From the NCBI RefSeq assembly GCF_000473165.1, contig NZ_KI421504.1, positions 806,596 to 870,595 on the forward strand: a stretch of 64,000 nt of DNA, in the 5' to 3' direction. Positions 1 to 10,725 of this stretch are shown piece by piece. Numbering within the stretch: the stretch's first letter is position 1; each line of letters begins with the position of its first letter. Source of the stretch: Leisingera aquimarina DSM 24565 (lineage in GTDB: Bacteria; Pseudomonadota; Alphaproteobacteria; Rhodobacterales; Rhodobacteraceae). Both the position numbers and the translations under genes were made by a program. Under the pieces are notes generated by a model, which was given only the letters and a program-made list of their open reading frames with translations, was not told the origin of the DNA and did not search any database.

Positions 1-1
1 G

Positions 2-232
2 ATCCAGGCGTCCGACGGGTCAGGCCGCGGAAAGTCGAAGCTGAGCACCCCCTACAAGGGCAAATTCATCGGCTGCCTCACGGCGGACGAGCTGGGAATG
101 GCATTTGGGCGCCAAACTGCAATACATGCCGCCCTCGCCTCTGGCGGACTCAGCAAACGTGTTGTAGATGAGGCGCAACGACTGCAAGGTTTGCGCGAAA
201 TGGTGGGCGGCGACGGCCGCACGGAAGGATAA
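2..232 (+). CDS. YlxR-like RNA-binding protein (DUF448), 3' part only
   Basis: Only the last 76 codons are in the window; the 5' end lies before base 1. The readable part contains the stretch [19 protein letters not shown] followed by a helix ending in a TAA at 230-232. It resembles the C-terminal L7Ae/L30e-like half of the alphaproteobacterial two-domain YlxR (DUF448) proteins encoded between nusA and infB. It ends 8 bases before infB, so it is the upstream partner in that operon. The family binds RNA; its exact role here cannot be told from the sequence. Confidence 0.85.
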   Translation: MQASDGSGRGKSKLSTPYKGKFIGCLTADELGMAFGRQTAIHAALASGGLSKRVVDEAQRLQGLREMVGGDGRTEG

Positions 233-240
233 GAAGCTTT

Positions 241-2727
241 ATGAGCGATAGTGACGGCAAAAAGACACTGGGTCTGCGTGGGGGTTCCCGTCCGGGGAAC
301 GTGAAACAGAGTTTCAGCCATGGACGGACCAAGAATGTCGTAGTGGAAACCAAACGCAAGCGCGTTGTGGTTCCCAAGCCGGGTGCGGCCAAGGGCGGCG
401 GCGGCGCTGCGCCTTCCACATCCGGATCGCGCCGGCCTGCCGGCATCAGTGACGCTGAAATGGAGCGCCGCCTGAAGGCGCTGCAGGCTGCCAAAGCGCG
501 TGAGGCCGAAGAAGCGGCCGCACGGGCCGCGGAAGAAAAAGCGCGCGAAGAAGACCGGAACCGGCGTCGCGCCGAAGCGGAAGCCAAGGAACGCGAGCAG
601 CGGGAAGCCGAAGAACGCGCCAAGGCCAAGCAAGAAGAAGAAGAGCGCAAGAAGCGTGAAGCTGAAGTGGCAAAAGAACGCGCCGCTGCTGCAGCTGTTG
701 CTCCTGCGGCGGACACGCCCAAAGCGGCCCGCCCGGCGCCGAACAAACCCGCGCCTGCTGCCGCGCCGCGTAAAGCAGACCGTGAACGCGAACAGCGTCA
801 GAACCGCGGCAAGGGCCAGGATGATGGCCGCCGTTCGGGCAAGCTGACATTGGGACAGGCTACTGGCGGCGGCGGCAACCGCCACCGGTCGATGGCTTCG
901 ATGAAGCGCAAGCAAGAGCGTGCCCGGCAAAAAGCCATGGGCGGCCAGGTCGAGCGTGAAAAGGTCATCCGCGACGTTCAGCTGCCTGAAGCGATTGTGG
1001 TTTCGGAACTGGCCAACCGGATGGCGGAGCGCGTTGGCGAAGTTGTCAAATCGCTGATGAACATGGGCATGATGGTCACGCAGAACCAGACCATTGATGC
1101 CGATACCGCAGAGCTGATCATCGAAGAATTCGGCCACAAGGTGGTCCGGGTGTCCGACTCCGACGTCGAAGACGTGATCAAGGAGGTCGTGGATAAAGAC
1201 GATGATCTGAAACCGCGTCCGCCGGTCATCACCATCATGGGCCACGTCGACCACGGCAAGACCTCGCTGCTGGATGCGATCCGCGACGCCCGCGTTGTGG
1301 CTGGTGAAGCAGGCGGCATTACTCAGCATATCGGCGCGTATCAGGTGAAAACAGAAAGCGGCACCGTGCTGAGCTTCCTGGATACGCCGGGCCACGCGGC
1401 CTTTACTTCGATGCGCTCGCGCGGTGCTCAGGTGACGGATATCGTGGTCCTGGTTGTGGCCGCTGATGACGCGGTGATGCCGCAGACGATCGAGGCTATC
1501 AACCACGCCAAGGCAGCACAGGTTCCGATGATCGTGGCGATCAACAAGATCGACAAACCGGCGGCTGACCCGACAAAGGTCCGTACTGACTTGCTGCAGC
1601 ACGAAGTGGTGGTGGAAGCGATGTCCGGTGACGTGCAGGACGTTGAAGTTTCCGCGGTAACCGGCCAAGGCTTGGACGAGCTGCTGGAAGCCATTGCACT
1701 GCAATCGGAAATTCTGGAACTGAAGGCCAACCCGGATCGTGCCGCCCAAGGTGCCGTGATCGAGGCACAGCTGGATGTGGGCCGAGGCCCCGTGGCAACT
1801 GTTCTGGTTCAGACCGGGACCTTGCGCCAGGGCGACATCTTTGTTGTGGGTGAGCAGTACGGCAAGGTCCGTGCCCTGATCAACGACAAGGGCGAGCGCG
1901 TTCAGGAAGCCGGCCCGTCGGTTCCTGTTGAGGTTCTTGGCCTCAACGGCACTCCGGAAGCAGGCGACGTGCTGAACGTGACTGACACCGAAGCACAGGC
2001 GCGCGAGATCGCAGAATACCGTGAGCAGGCCGCCAAGGATAAACGCGCCGCTGCCGGTGCTGCGACCACGCTGGAACAGCTGATGCAGAAGGCCAAGGAT
2101 GACGAAAATGTCTCCGAGCTGCCGATCCTGGTCAAAGCCGACGTGCAGGGCTCCGCCGAAGCCATCGTTCAGGCGATGGAAAAGATCGGTAACGACGAAG
2201 TGCGCGTGCGCGTGCTGCACTCGGGCGTCGGTGCAATCACCGAAACCGATGTCGGCCTCGCCGAAGCCTCCGGTGCGCCGATCATGGGATTCAACGTCCG
2301 TGCCAATGCTTCGGCCCGCAACACCGCCAACCAGAAGAGCGTCGAGATCCGGTACTATTCGGTGATCTACGACCTGGTGGATGATGTGAAAGCGGCGGCC
2401 TCCGGTCTGCTGTCTGCCGAGATCCGCGAGAACTTCATCGGGTATGCGCAGATCAAGGAAGTCTTCAAGGTTACCGGTGTTGGCAAGGTTGCCGGCTGTC
2501 TGGTTACCGAAGGCATTGCCCGCCGTTCGGCAGGTGTCCGCCTGCTGCGCGACAACGTGGTTATCCACGAAGGCACGCTGAAGACGCTGAAGCGTTTCAA
2601 AGACGAAGTGTCCGAGGTTCAGTCTGGCCAGGAATGCGGTATGGCGTTTGAAAACTACGATGATGTCCGCCCGAACGATGTGATTGAGATCTTCGAACGC
2701 GAAGAAGTCACCCGTACCCTCGATTGA
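241..2727 (+). CDS. infB: Translation initiation factor IF-2
   Basis: This 828-residue GTPase brings initiator tRNA to the 30S subunit and promotes subunit joining in the cytoplasm. The first ~250 residues are a low-complexity Ala/Glu/Arg/Lys-rich arm, as usual in IF-2. The IF2_N segment follows, and then the G domain with GHVDHGKT at about 334-341, DTPGH at 381-385 and NKID at 435-438. The C-terminal part matches IF-2 domains II to IV. Length is normal for the family. It follows the YlxR-like gene by 8 bases (nusA-infB operon) and is closed by a strong terminator 24 bases after its stop. Confidence 0.98.
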   Translation: MSDSDGKKTLGLRGGSRPGNVKQSFSHGRTKNVVVETKRKRVVVPKPGAAKGGGGAAPSTSGSRRPAGISDAEMERRLKALQAAKAREAEEAAARAAEEKAREEDRNRRRAEAEAKEREQREAEERAKAKQEEEERKKREAEVAKERAAAAAVAPAADTPKAARPAPNKPAPAAAPRKADREREQRQNRGKGQDDGRRSGKLTLGQATGGGGNRHRSMASMKRKQERARQKAMGGQVEREKVIRDVQLPEAIVVSELANRMAERVGEVVKSLMNMGMMVTQNQTIDADTAELIIEEFGHKVVRVSDSDVEDVIKEVVDKDDDLKPRPPVITIMGHVDHGKTSLLDAIRDARVVAGEAGGITQHIGAYQVKTESGTVLSFLDTPGHAAFTSMRSRGAQVTDIVVLVVAADDAVMPQTIEAINHAKAAQVPMIVAINKIDKPAADPTKVRTDLLQHEVVVEAMSGDVQDVEVSAVTGQGLDELLEAIALQSEILELKANPDRAAQGAVIEAQLDVGRGPVATVLVQTGTLRQGDIFVVGEQYGKVRALINDKGERVQEAGPSVPVEVLGLNGTPEAGDVLNVTDTEAQAREIAEYREQAAKDKRAAAGAATTLEQLMQKAKDDENVSELPILVKADVQGSAEAIVQAMEKIGNDEVRVRVLHSGVGAITETDVGLAEASGAPIMGFNVRANASARNTANQKSVEIRYYSVIYDLVDDVKAAASGLLSAEIRENFIGYAQIKEVFKVTGVGKVAGCLVTEGIARRSAGVRLLRDNVVIHEGTLKTLKRFKDEVSEVQSGQECGMAFENYDDVRPNDVIEIFEREEVTRTLD

Positions 2728-2750
2728 TCGCTACGGAAGCTGAAATGGAA

Positions 2751-2786
2751 AACAAGCCCCGGCAGAATTGCCGGGGCTTGTTTTTT
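2751..2786 (+). terminator. Rho-independent terminator of infB
   Basis: A 12-bp perfect stem (2753-2764 with 2769-2780) and a 4-base loop are followed by six T at 2781-2786. It lies directly after infB and marks the end of the operon. Confidence 0.95.
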
Positions 2787-2906
2787 CCGCTGGGGTTTGC
2801 CTGGCCGTTCTCAAAGGCGCGCTGCAGCTGTCGGAACGTTTGCAAAGAACAGGGCGTCGCTATTGACCTTTATCTGTAAAACTTCAGACTTGATCTGACG
2901 GACACC

Positions 2907-3561
2907 TCAGCATTCTGTGCTGAGAATGGGTTGCCGACTGTCCGATGGATCGGAAGCCGTGATCGTCTTGTCCCTGGCAATATGCAGCGTTTCGCGGAAG
3001 GACTGCATAGGCGTCTTGCCATAGCAGTATCTTCCCGAATGCGGCCGCTGCTCGTTGTATCTGGCCGGCCAGGCGTCCATGTCCACTTGCAATTCCTCCA
3101 CCGGCCGGTAGATCTTCTTGCGGAAGGCGATGTTCGCAGAACTCATCCTTGATGGTCCGGTGGAAGCGCTCGCAGATCCCGTTCGCCCTGCAATCGATTT
3201 ACTGGATCGATTGCCTTACGGTCTCACTCTGGGGGCTGTTCGCCTTGGTTCTCGTGTGGTCCACGTCCTCGACGGCCAGGTAGAGCTGATAGGCATGGCT
3301 TCCGGCTTTGCCGCAATGTTCGGTGCCGCGGTCCGTCAGGATGCGCAACAGGCTGATGCCGTGTCCGGCAAAGAAGGGGTAACCCTGTCATTCAGCAGAC
3401 CGGCGGCGGTGATCGCCGTTTTCCCGGTGCAGAGCTTACAGGCCGCCACCCGCGCATAGGTACCCCATCACCTTGCAGGCCTGCGAAACGCTGCCGAGCT
3501 GCTTCCCAAGCTCCAGCAGCCCCAGCTTCGGCTTGATGATCTTGTTCTGAATACTCGTCAT
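2907..3561 (-). pseudogene. IS481-family transposase, deleted and frameshifted
   Basis: Read on the minus strand, the gene opens at 3561 with MTSIQNKIIKPKLGLLELGK and reaches ..ACKVMGY. It then jumps to the DDE core (..LLNDRVTPFF, LLRILTDRGTEHC, YQLYLAVEDVDHTRTKANSPQ), so roughly 130 codons are missing. About 45 bases forming a hairpin (3184-3228), with an in-frame stop, interrupt the conserved SPQ/NGICERF site. After a further frameshift the C-terminus YNEQRPHSGRYCYGKTPMQ is readable to a stop at 2907. The order of motifs matches full-length IS481-type transposases of Rhodobacteraceae. It cannot make an active enzyme. Confidence 0.88.
3184..3228 (-). repeat. Hairpin-forming insertion inside the IS481 transposase
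   Basis: Between the codons for SPQ and NGICERF, which are adjacent in related transposases, there are about 45 extra bases. Their centre is a perfect 9-bp inverted repeat (GCAATCGAT at 3190-3198, ATCGATTGC at 3206-3214) with a 7-base loop. The insertion carries an in-frame TAA in transposase sense. It may be a diverged relative of the hairpin insertions at 33486-33525 and 53730-53771: in antisense of those it shares a CCG..AGGC start, but the arms are not identical. Confidence 0.5.
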
Positions 3562-3840
3562 TGATCGGCACTCCTTGCTTGCGCTCCTGAAGAGCAGAAA
3601 TGTCGGATCAAGTCGCGTGTTCTACACTTTTATCAGCTGGAAAGTTTGCGGAGATTTTTCGCCGTTTTAAAAGGGCATGCCAGCGCTACGGGTGAAATGC
3701 CGAGTCGTGTTCAAGCGGTGCCCGTGAACGCAGTAGCAGACTGAAAATCCGAAAGGTTGCGTAAACTGGAAACCGAATCGGGAAGGTGGTACCTAAGAAG
3801 GGTAGCATCGCCTGCGGCCCTCTTTTGCCCGGCCTGCGTC

Positions 3841-3975
3841 TTAGCCGGCCGGTGATACCGGGCGGCCTTCATATGTTCTTTTGCCAACCCGCACCGCGAT
3901 TTTCCCGTCAGGGAGCGCCCGTATGAAAATGCCCTGAACTAGCGAAAAGCTGCCAACTGCGATTGTCCGTAGCAT
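3841..3975 (-). CDS. Small hypothetical protein, 44 aa
   Basis: ATG at 3975 is preceded by a good ribosome site (AGGAGA, 6-7 bases upstream), and the frame runs 44 codons to TAA at 3841-3843. The product begins MLRTIAVGSFSLVQGIFIRA and continues with a basic, valine-rich stretch (KIAVRVGKRTYEGRPV) that reads like a small beta-strand protein. The strong ribosome site and the protein-like composition argue that it is real. The function is unknown. It lies alone between the IS481 element and mutT; 3627-3840 and 3976-4142 show no other gene. Confidence 0.6.
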   Translation of the reverse strand: MLRTIAVGSFSLVQGIFIRALPDGKIAVRVGKRTYEGRPVSPAG

Positions 3976-4142
3976 GGTCTTCTCCTGCCCAATTGCAACT
4001 TCGGGTAGTCAACATGACCCGTACCCTGATGCTTGGACAAAATGATTAATAAAGTGTTCACACGCTCCGGTTGGGAAATTAAAGCCTTGGAAAAGCGGCA
4101 AAATCCATCATGTAAGATACTCGGCGCCGCAGCCTTTTGCCC

Positions 4143-4541
4143 CTACAGCCAGTCGCGCAAGATTGGGATCAGCGGGATATCGGCCGGCGGCATTGGATAG
4201 TCACGAAAATCCTGCGGCCGCACCCATTTCAGGGTTTGGCCTTCATTGGCTTGCGGAATGCCATCCCACTTGCGACACGCAAAAAGCGGCATTAGCAGGT
4301 GGAAATCTTCGTAGGAATGGCTGGCGAAGGTCAGCGGCGCCAAGCAAGACGCCCAGGTGTCAATGCCCAGTTCCTCCTGCAACTCACGGACCAGCGCAAC
4401 CTCCGGTGTCTCACCAGCTTCGATCTTGCCGCCCGGGAACTCCCACAGGCCGGCCATGGACTTGCCTTCAGGGCGCTGCGCCAGCAGCACGCGCCCATCC
4501 ATGTCGATGAGAGCAACCGCTGAGACCAGAACAACCTTCAT
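4143..4541 (-). CDS. mutT: Nudix hydrolase, 8-oxo-dGTP diphosphatase MutT-like
   Basis: A 132-residue protein that should hydrolyse oxidised nucleoside triphosphates such as 8-oxo-dGTP and so prevent A:C mispairing. The Nudix box is complete: GGKIEAGETPEVALVREL continuing QEELGI, with the metal-binding REL-EE core. The ATG at 4541 is chosen because it overlaps the argJ stop codon in the four-base ATGA arrangement, which indicates translational coupling. A longer frame starting at 4589 would lie inside argJ and add non-homologous residues. A (d)CTP diphosphatase-type Nudix enzyme is the main alternative. Confidence 0.88.
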   Translation of the reverse strand: MKVVLVSAVALIDMDGRVLLAQRPEGKSMAGLWEFPGGKIEAGETPEVALVRELQEELGIDTWASCLAPLTFASHSYEDFHLLMPLFACRKWDGIPQANEGQTLKWVRPQDFRDYPMPPADIPLIPILRDWL

Positions 4542-5764
4542 GACCGGTAGTCCGCGTTGATGGAGATATACTGGTGCGTCAGATCGCAAGTCCAGACGGT
4601 CGACTTGCCATCACCCAGACCCAGGTCCACCTTTAGAGTGATCTCCTGCTTGTTCATCTCGGCGGCACCCAGCTCTTCCTTGTAGTCCGGCGATACCCAG
4701 CCGTTTTCGGCCACCAGCACATCGCCAAAGGAAATCGACAGCAGATCCCGGTCCGCCTCAGCGCCGGATTTGCCGATCGCCATCACCACGCGGCCCCAGT
4801 TCGGGTCCTCGCCTGCAATCGCTGTCTTTACCAGCGGTGAATTGGCGATTGCCAGACCATGGATCTTGGCATCCGCGTCCGAAGCGGCACCGGTGATCTG
4901 GATTTCCACGAATTTGGTCGCGCCCTCGCCATCGCGAACCACTTGGTGCGACAGGTCAAGCATCACCCGTTCCAGCCCGGCCGCAAATTCTGCATTGCCG
5001 GTGGCATCCACGCCGGAGGCGCCGGTGGCGCACAGCATCAGGCTGTCGGACGTCGAGGTGTCGCTGTCCACGGTGATGCAGTTGAAAGTCCGGTCGCAGA
5101 TCTCAGCGAGCTGTTCCTGCAGGTCAGCTTGCCCGACCTTCGCATCGGTGAAGATGTAGACCAGCATCGTTGCCATATCCGGCGCAATCATGCCTGAACC
5201 CTTGGCGATGCCGGCGATCTTGATTGTCTGGCCGCCGATCCCAACCGTGGCGCTGGCACCTTTGGCAAAGGTGTCGGTTGTCATAATCGCCTTGGCGGCA
5301 CCTTCCAGCGCGCCTTCGTTCAAATTGCTGTGCAGCTCGCCAATCTTTGCCACAATGCGGTCGTGCGGCAGAGGTTCGCCTATGACACCGGTGGAGGCAG
5401 TAAAAACACGCTCGGCAGGCAGGCCGGTTGCATCCGCAACTGCAGTCGTGATCTGAGCCACCGAGCTTTGCCCGAAATGACCTGTGAAGGCGTTGGAGTT
5501 GCCAGAGTTCACCAGGATTGCCGCACCGGCGTCAGCACTGCTGCCCAGTTTGGCTTGGCAGTCCAGAACCGGAGCAGAACGGGTCTTGGAGCGGGTGAAT
5601 ACCCCGGCAACCGAAGTGCCCGGGTCCATGACCGCCAGCATTACGTCGGTCCGGTCTTGATATTTGACCCCGGCCGCGGCTGATGCAAAACGCACGCCTT
5701 TGATCACCGGAAGATCGGGGAAGCTGGCAGGCGCCAGCGGCGAGACGGGCATGGGTGCGGCCAT
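4538..5764 (-). CDS. argJ: Bifunctional glutamate N-acetyltransferase / N-acetylglutamate synthase
   Basis: ArgJ (408 aa) transfers the acetyl group from N-acetylornithine to glutamate and, in the bifunctional form, makes N-acetylglutamate from acetyl-CoA in arginine synthesis. The precursor cleaves itself before a threonine in the motif APDMATML, here Thr199, giving two subunits; that motif and the preceding AKGSGMIAPD are intact. The start is 2 bases after the ppiC stop, and the end overlaps mutT, so ppiC-argJ-mutT is one transcription unit. Length is normal. Confidence 0.96.
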   Translation of the reverse strand: MAAPMPVSPLAPASFPDLPVIKGVRFASAAAGVKYQDRTDVMLAVMDPGTSVAGVFTRSKTRSAPVLDCQAKLGSSADAGAAILVNSGNSNAFTGHFGQSSVAQITTAVADATGLPAERVFTASTGVIGEPLPHDRIVAKIGELHSNLNEGALEGAAKAIMTTDTFAKGASATVGIGGQTIKIAGIAKGSGMIAPDMATMLVYIFTDAKVGQADLQEQLAEICDRTFNCITVDSDTSTSDSLMLCATGASGVDATGNAEFAAGLERVMLDLSHQVVRDGEGATKFVEIQITGAASDADAKIHGLAIANSPLVKTAIAGEDPNWGRVVMAIGKSGAEADRDLLSISFGDVLVAENGWVSPDYKEELGAAEMNKQEITLKVDLGLGDGKSTVWTCDLTHQYISINADYRS

Positions 5765-5766
5765 GA

Positions 5767-6618
5767 TCAGTTCCCTACCAGGCTAAGGTCTTTGAGAATT
5801 GCTGGATCCAGGTCCTCGATCTCGGGGCGTTCGATTTCTGCGGACGCGGTCAGTTCATTCACGCGTTCTTCCACTGCCTTTTGGCGCAATTCCTCGGCCA
5901 GCTGTGCCCGCACTTCTTCAAACTCGGGGGCTTCGGTCTTGCGGCGCTCATGCAGCAGGATCACATGCCAGCCGAACTGGGTTTTCACGGGCCCTGAAAT
6001 TTCACCGGAATGAAGCTTCAAAACAGCACCTTCGAACTCTGGCACCATACGGCCTGTGGTGAACCAGCCCAGATCGCCGCCGCTGGGGCCGGAGGGGCCA
6101 GTGGACTTTTCCTTGGCAAGCGTGGCAAAATCGGCGCCGGCGTCCAGTTCCTTCTTTACGTCTTCTGCGTCCTCTTCGCTTTCGACTAGGATATGGGCGG
6201 CATGAAACTCGTCTCCGCCGTCTCCGGTAGAGTATTTTCCGTCATAGGCGGCACGCAGCGCCTCCTCGCCGCTGGCCTTTTCCATGATCATATCGATCAC
6301 GTTGGCGGCAAGCATAGCGCGCTCTTCGTTTTCGACGGACAATTGCACGTAGCGAGGCATTTCGCCATGCAGCTGCTGTTTCAGCGCGGTTTGCTGAACC
6401 AGCTGATCCAGGATGGCATTGTAGAGTACGTCATCAGGCAGCTGTTTGTACTGTGCGGGCAGGTTTTCGCGGGCCATGACCATATGGCCGATGGTGATTT
6501 CTTCGCCATTGACCGAGGCAACAACCGTGTTGGCATGAGGCGCAGCAGCTGCGGCCAGCGGCAGCGCAGTACAGGCTGCCACCGCCACGCCACGCAGAAA
6601 AGTGAGACCTTTACGCAT
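5767..6618 (-). CDS. Periplasmic peptidyl-prolyl isomerase, parvulin (PpiC) type
   Basis: A 283-residue secreted folding catalyst that isomerises X-Pro bonds of envelope proteins. It starts with a signal peptide (MRKGLTFLRGVAVAACTALP, then an Ala-rich stretch), has an N-terminal helical part, and a parvulin domain at about 138-228 with AAHILVESEEDA, GGDLGWFTTGRMVPEFE and FGWHVILLHERR. The start at 6618 has an AGGAAGG ribosome site; an earlier ATG six codons upstream is less likely. It is divergent from secA, with the shared promoter region at 6619-6795. Confidence 0.92.
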   Translation of the reverse strand: MRKGLTFLRGVAVAACTALPLAAAAAPHANTVVASVNGEEITIGHMVMARENLPAQYKQLPDDVLYNAILDQLVQQTALKQQLHGEMPRYVQLSVENEERAMLAANVIDMIMEKASGEEALRAAYDGKYSTGDGGDEFHAAHILVESEEDAEDVKKELDAGADFATLAKEKSTGPSGPSGGDLGWFTTGRMVPEFEGAVLKLHSGEISGPVKTQFGWHVILLHERRKTEAPEFEEVRAQLAEELRQKAVEERVNELTASAEIERPEIEDLDPAILKDLSLVGN

Positions 6619-6795
6619 TGAAACCTTCCTATTCATAGGCCGTATAGGGGCCTGCCGTTGACACTCTATACCCTGCCGCTTACATCGCCTTGAGGCCATT
6701 GGCAGGACCGTCTTTCCACCATTGTTTATGGGTTGCGGACACGGCGGGCAAGCCTGCCCGATGCAAAGGCCGGACATAGGATCGCTGGAGAAAAC

Positions 6796-9498
<2,703 letters not shown>

Positions 9499-9541
9499 AA
9501 CCTGAAGAAGACATGTAGGTTCCATTTTGAACCTGCGTCCA

Positions 9542-9571
9542 GCGACGGGCGGGTGATCTCCCGCCCGTCGC
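9542..9571 (+). terminator. Strong hairpin after secA
   Basis: A perfect 12-bp GC-rich stem (9542-9553 with 9560-9571, loop TGATCT) sits 43 bases after the secA stop. There is no clear T run, so termination efficiency is uncertain. The rest of 9499-9792 shows no gene. Confidence 0.55.
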
Positions 9572-9792
9572 CGGCTATTTGGCAAAGGCCGCTCCCGTTG
9601 GGCATGGCGCTGTGCAAGGCACAACGCGCGAGGTCGCCAGAGAGCCTCTGGCGCAGGGGGTGTCTTTGTTTCCCGATGCGCAACAAAGATGGCGTGATTG
9701 CCGTATTTGCCGGAATCTCTCCTGCTGGCGGCCACAAACTGGCCGGCATTTCCAGACAAGCTTCCTTAACCAAACAGGTTCAGGAGGATCTA

Positions 9793-10701
9793 ATGTTAAG
9801 TAAACAAGTGATGCTGACGAGCGCGATGACGCTGGCTTGCGCCTTGGGTATCGGATTCTACATGCAGACCTCAGTCCCTGGCTTGGTGGTCAACGTGACC
9901 GGCCGGACCGCCGCGGCTGATCCTAAACTGCCAGGGGAACCCGAAGCTGCTCAACTGCAGATCGAAAAGATCACCCTGACCTCGACGCCGCATGCTGCCA
10001 GTAAGTTGAAAGCGGGCAGCCAGCCTGCTGAACCGGTGCAGACAGTGTCTTGCCAGATGACCGCCGCAGCCGAAGCAGCGCCGATGGCGATGGCCAGACT
10101 ATCTGTTGAGGCGCTTTGCCGGGCAAATGAGCGGCTGACCGTGCATCACAGCGGCATGACCTTTGCTGCTGCGCTGGACCAGTCCGGCCGGTTCAGCGCG
10201 CTGGTGCCGGCTTTGACCCGGACGGCTGTCTTCATCGCGGAGACCGCAAATGGCGGCGGCGCTGTTGCCGTTGCAAAGGTTGATGGCCTCGAAACCATTG
10301 AGCGTATTGTTCTGCAGTGGACCGGTAACAGCGGTTTCGAAATCCACGCCCGCGAGTTCGGTGCCGCTTATGGCAGCACTGGCCATGTTTGGCACGGCAC
10401 GGCCGGTGCCGGGGCTGGGCAGGTCGTCCGCTTGGGTGACGACGGGCAACTGGCGCCGCGTATTGCCGAGGTTTACAGCCTGCCAAATGACACAAGCGAG
10501 TCCGGCACTGTGTCCTTGACTGCTGAGGCTGAAGTTACGGCGGTCAATTGCGGCCGGGATGTTTCTGCTCAGGCACTGCAATTGCGCGCTGGACAGCTCA
10601 CAAGCCGGGATTTGGTGATGGCAATGCCGGATTGCGATGCAACAGGCAGCTTTCTGGTGTTGAATAATCTGGTAGAAGACTTGAAAATCGCATCCAACTG
10701 A
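9793..10701 (+). CDS. Hypothetical secreted or membrane-anchored protein, 302 aa
   Basis: I do not recognise the family. The ATG at 9793 has a near-perfect AGGAGG site (9782-9787), which decides the start over upstream in-frame codons. An N-terminal hydrophobic segment (residues ~5-25) suggests a signal peptide or anchor. The rest is Ala/Gly/Val-rich with three cysteines placed where disulfides are possible (in VSCQM, VEALCRAN and VNCGRD) and a final MPDCDATG. It lies 24 bases before a periplasmic binding/OmpA fusion gene and is probably co-transcribed with it, so an envelope role is likely. Confidence 0.7.
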   Translation: MLSKQVMLTSAMTLACALGIGFYMQTSVPGLVVNVTGRTAAADPKLPGEPEAAQLQIEKITLTSTPHAASKLKAGSQPAEPVQTVSCQMTAAAEAAPMAMARLSVEALCRANERLTVHHSGMTFAAALDQSGRFSALVPALTRTAVFIAETANGGGAVAVAKVDGLETIERIVLQWTGNSGFEIHAREFGAAYGSTGHVWHGTAGAGAGQVVRLGDDGQLAPRIAEVYSLPNDTSESGTVSLTAEAEVTAVNCGRDVSAQALQLRAGQLTSRDLVMAMPDCDATGSFLVLNNLVEDLKIASN

Positions 10702-10725
10702 TTTGCGGTAACTTCAGGTATCCAT

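Larger units (their letters stand above)
2875..3626 (-). mobile_element. Internally deleted IS481-family element with both ends
   Basis: The ends are imperfect terminal inverted repeats of about 27 bp: 2875-2901 starts TGTAAAAC and contains GACTTGATC; the complement of 3600-3626 starts TGTAGAAC and contains the same GACTTGATC. The flanks CCTTTATC (2867-2874) and CTTTTATC (3627-3634) agree at 7 of 8 bases and look like a target duplication. The element is 752 bp, clearly shorter than typical IS481 members of roughly 1.0-1.2 kb, because the transposase gene has lost its middle. It could move only with a transposase supplied elsewhere. Confidence 0.8.

Noticed and set aside
52-2568. An 838-codon open frame on the minus strand across infB
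   Set aside because: It is the shadow of infB: no ribosome site, His/Arg-rich low-quality product, and infB is certain by its GTPase motifs.
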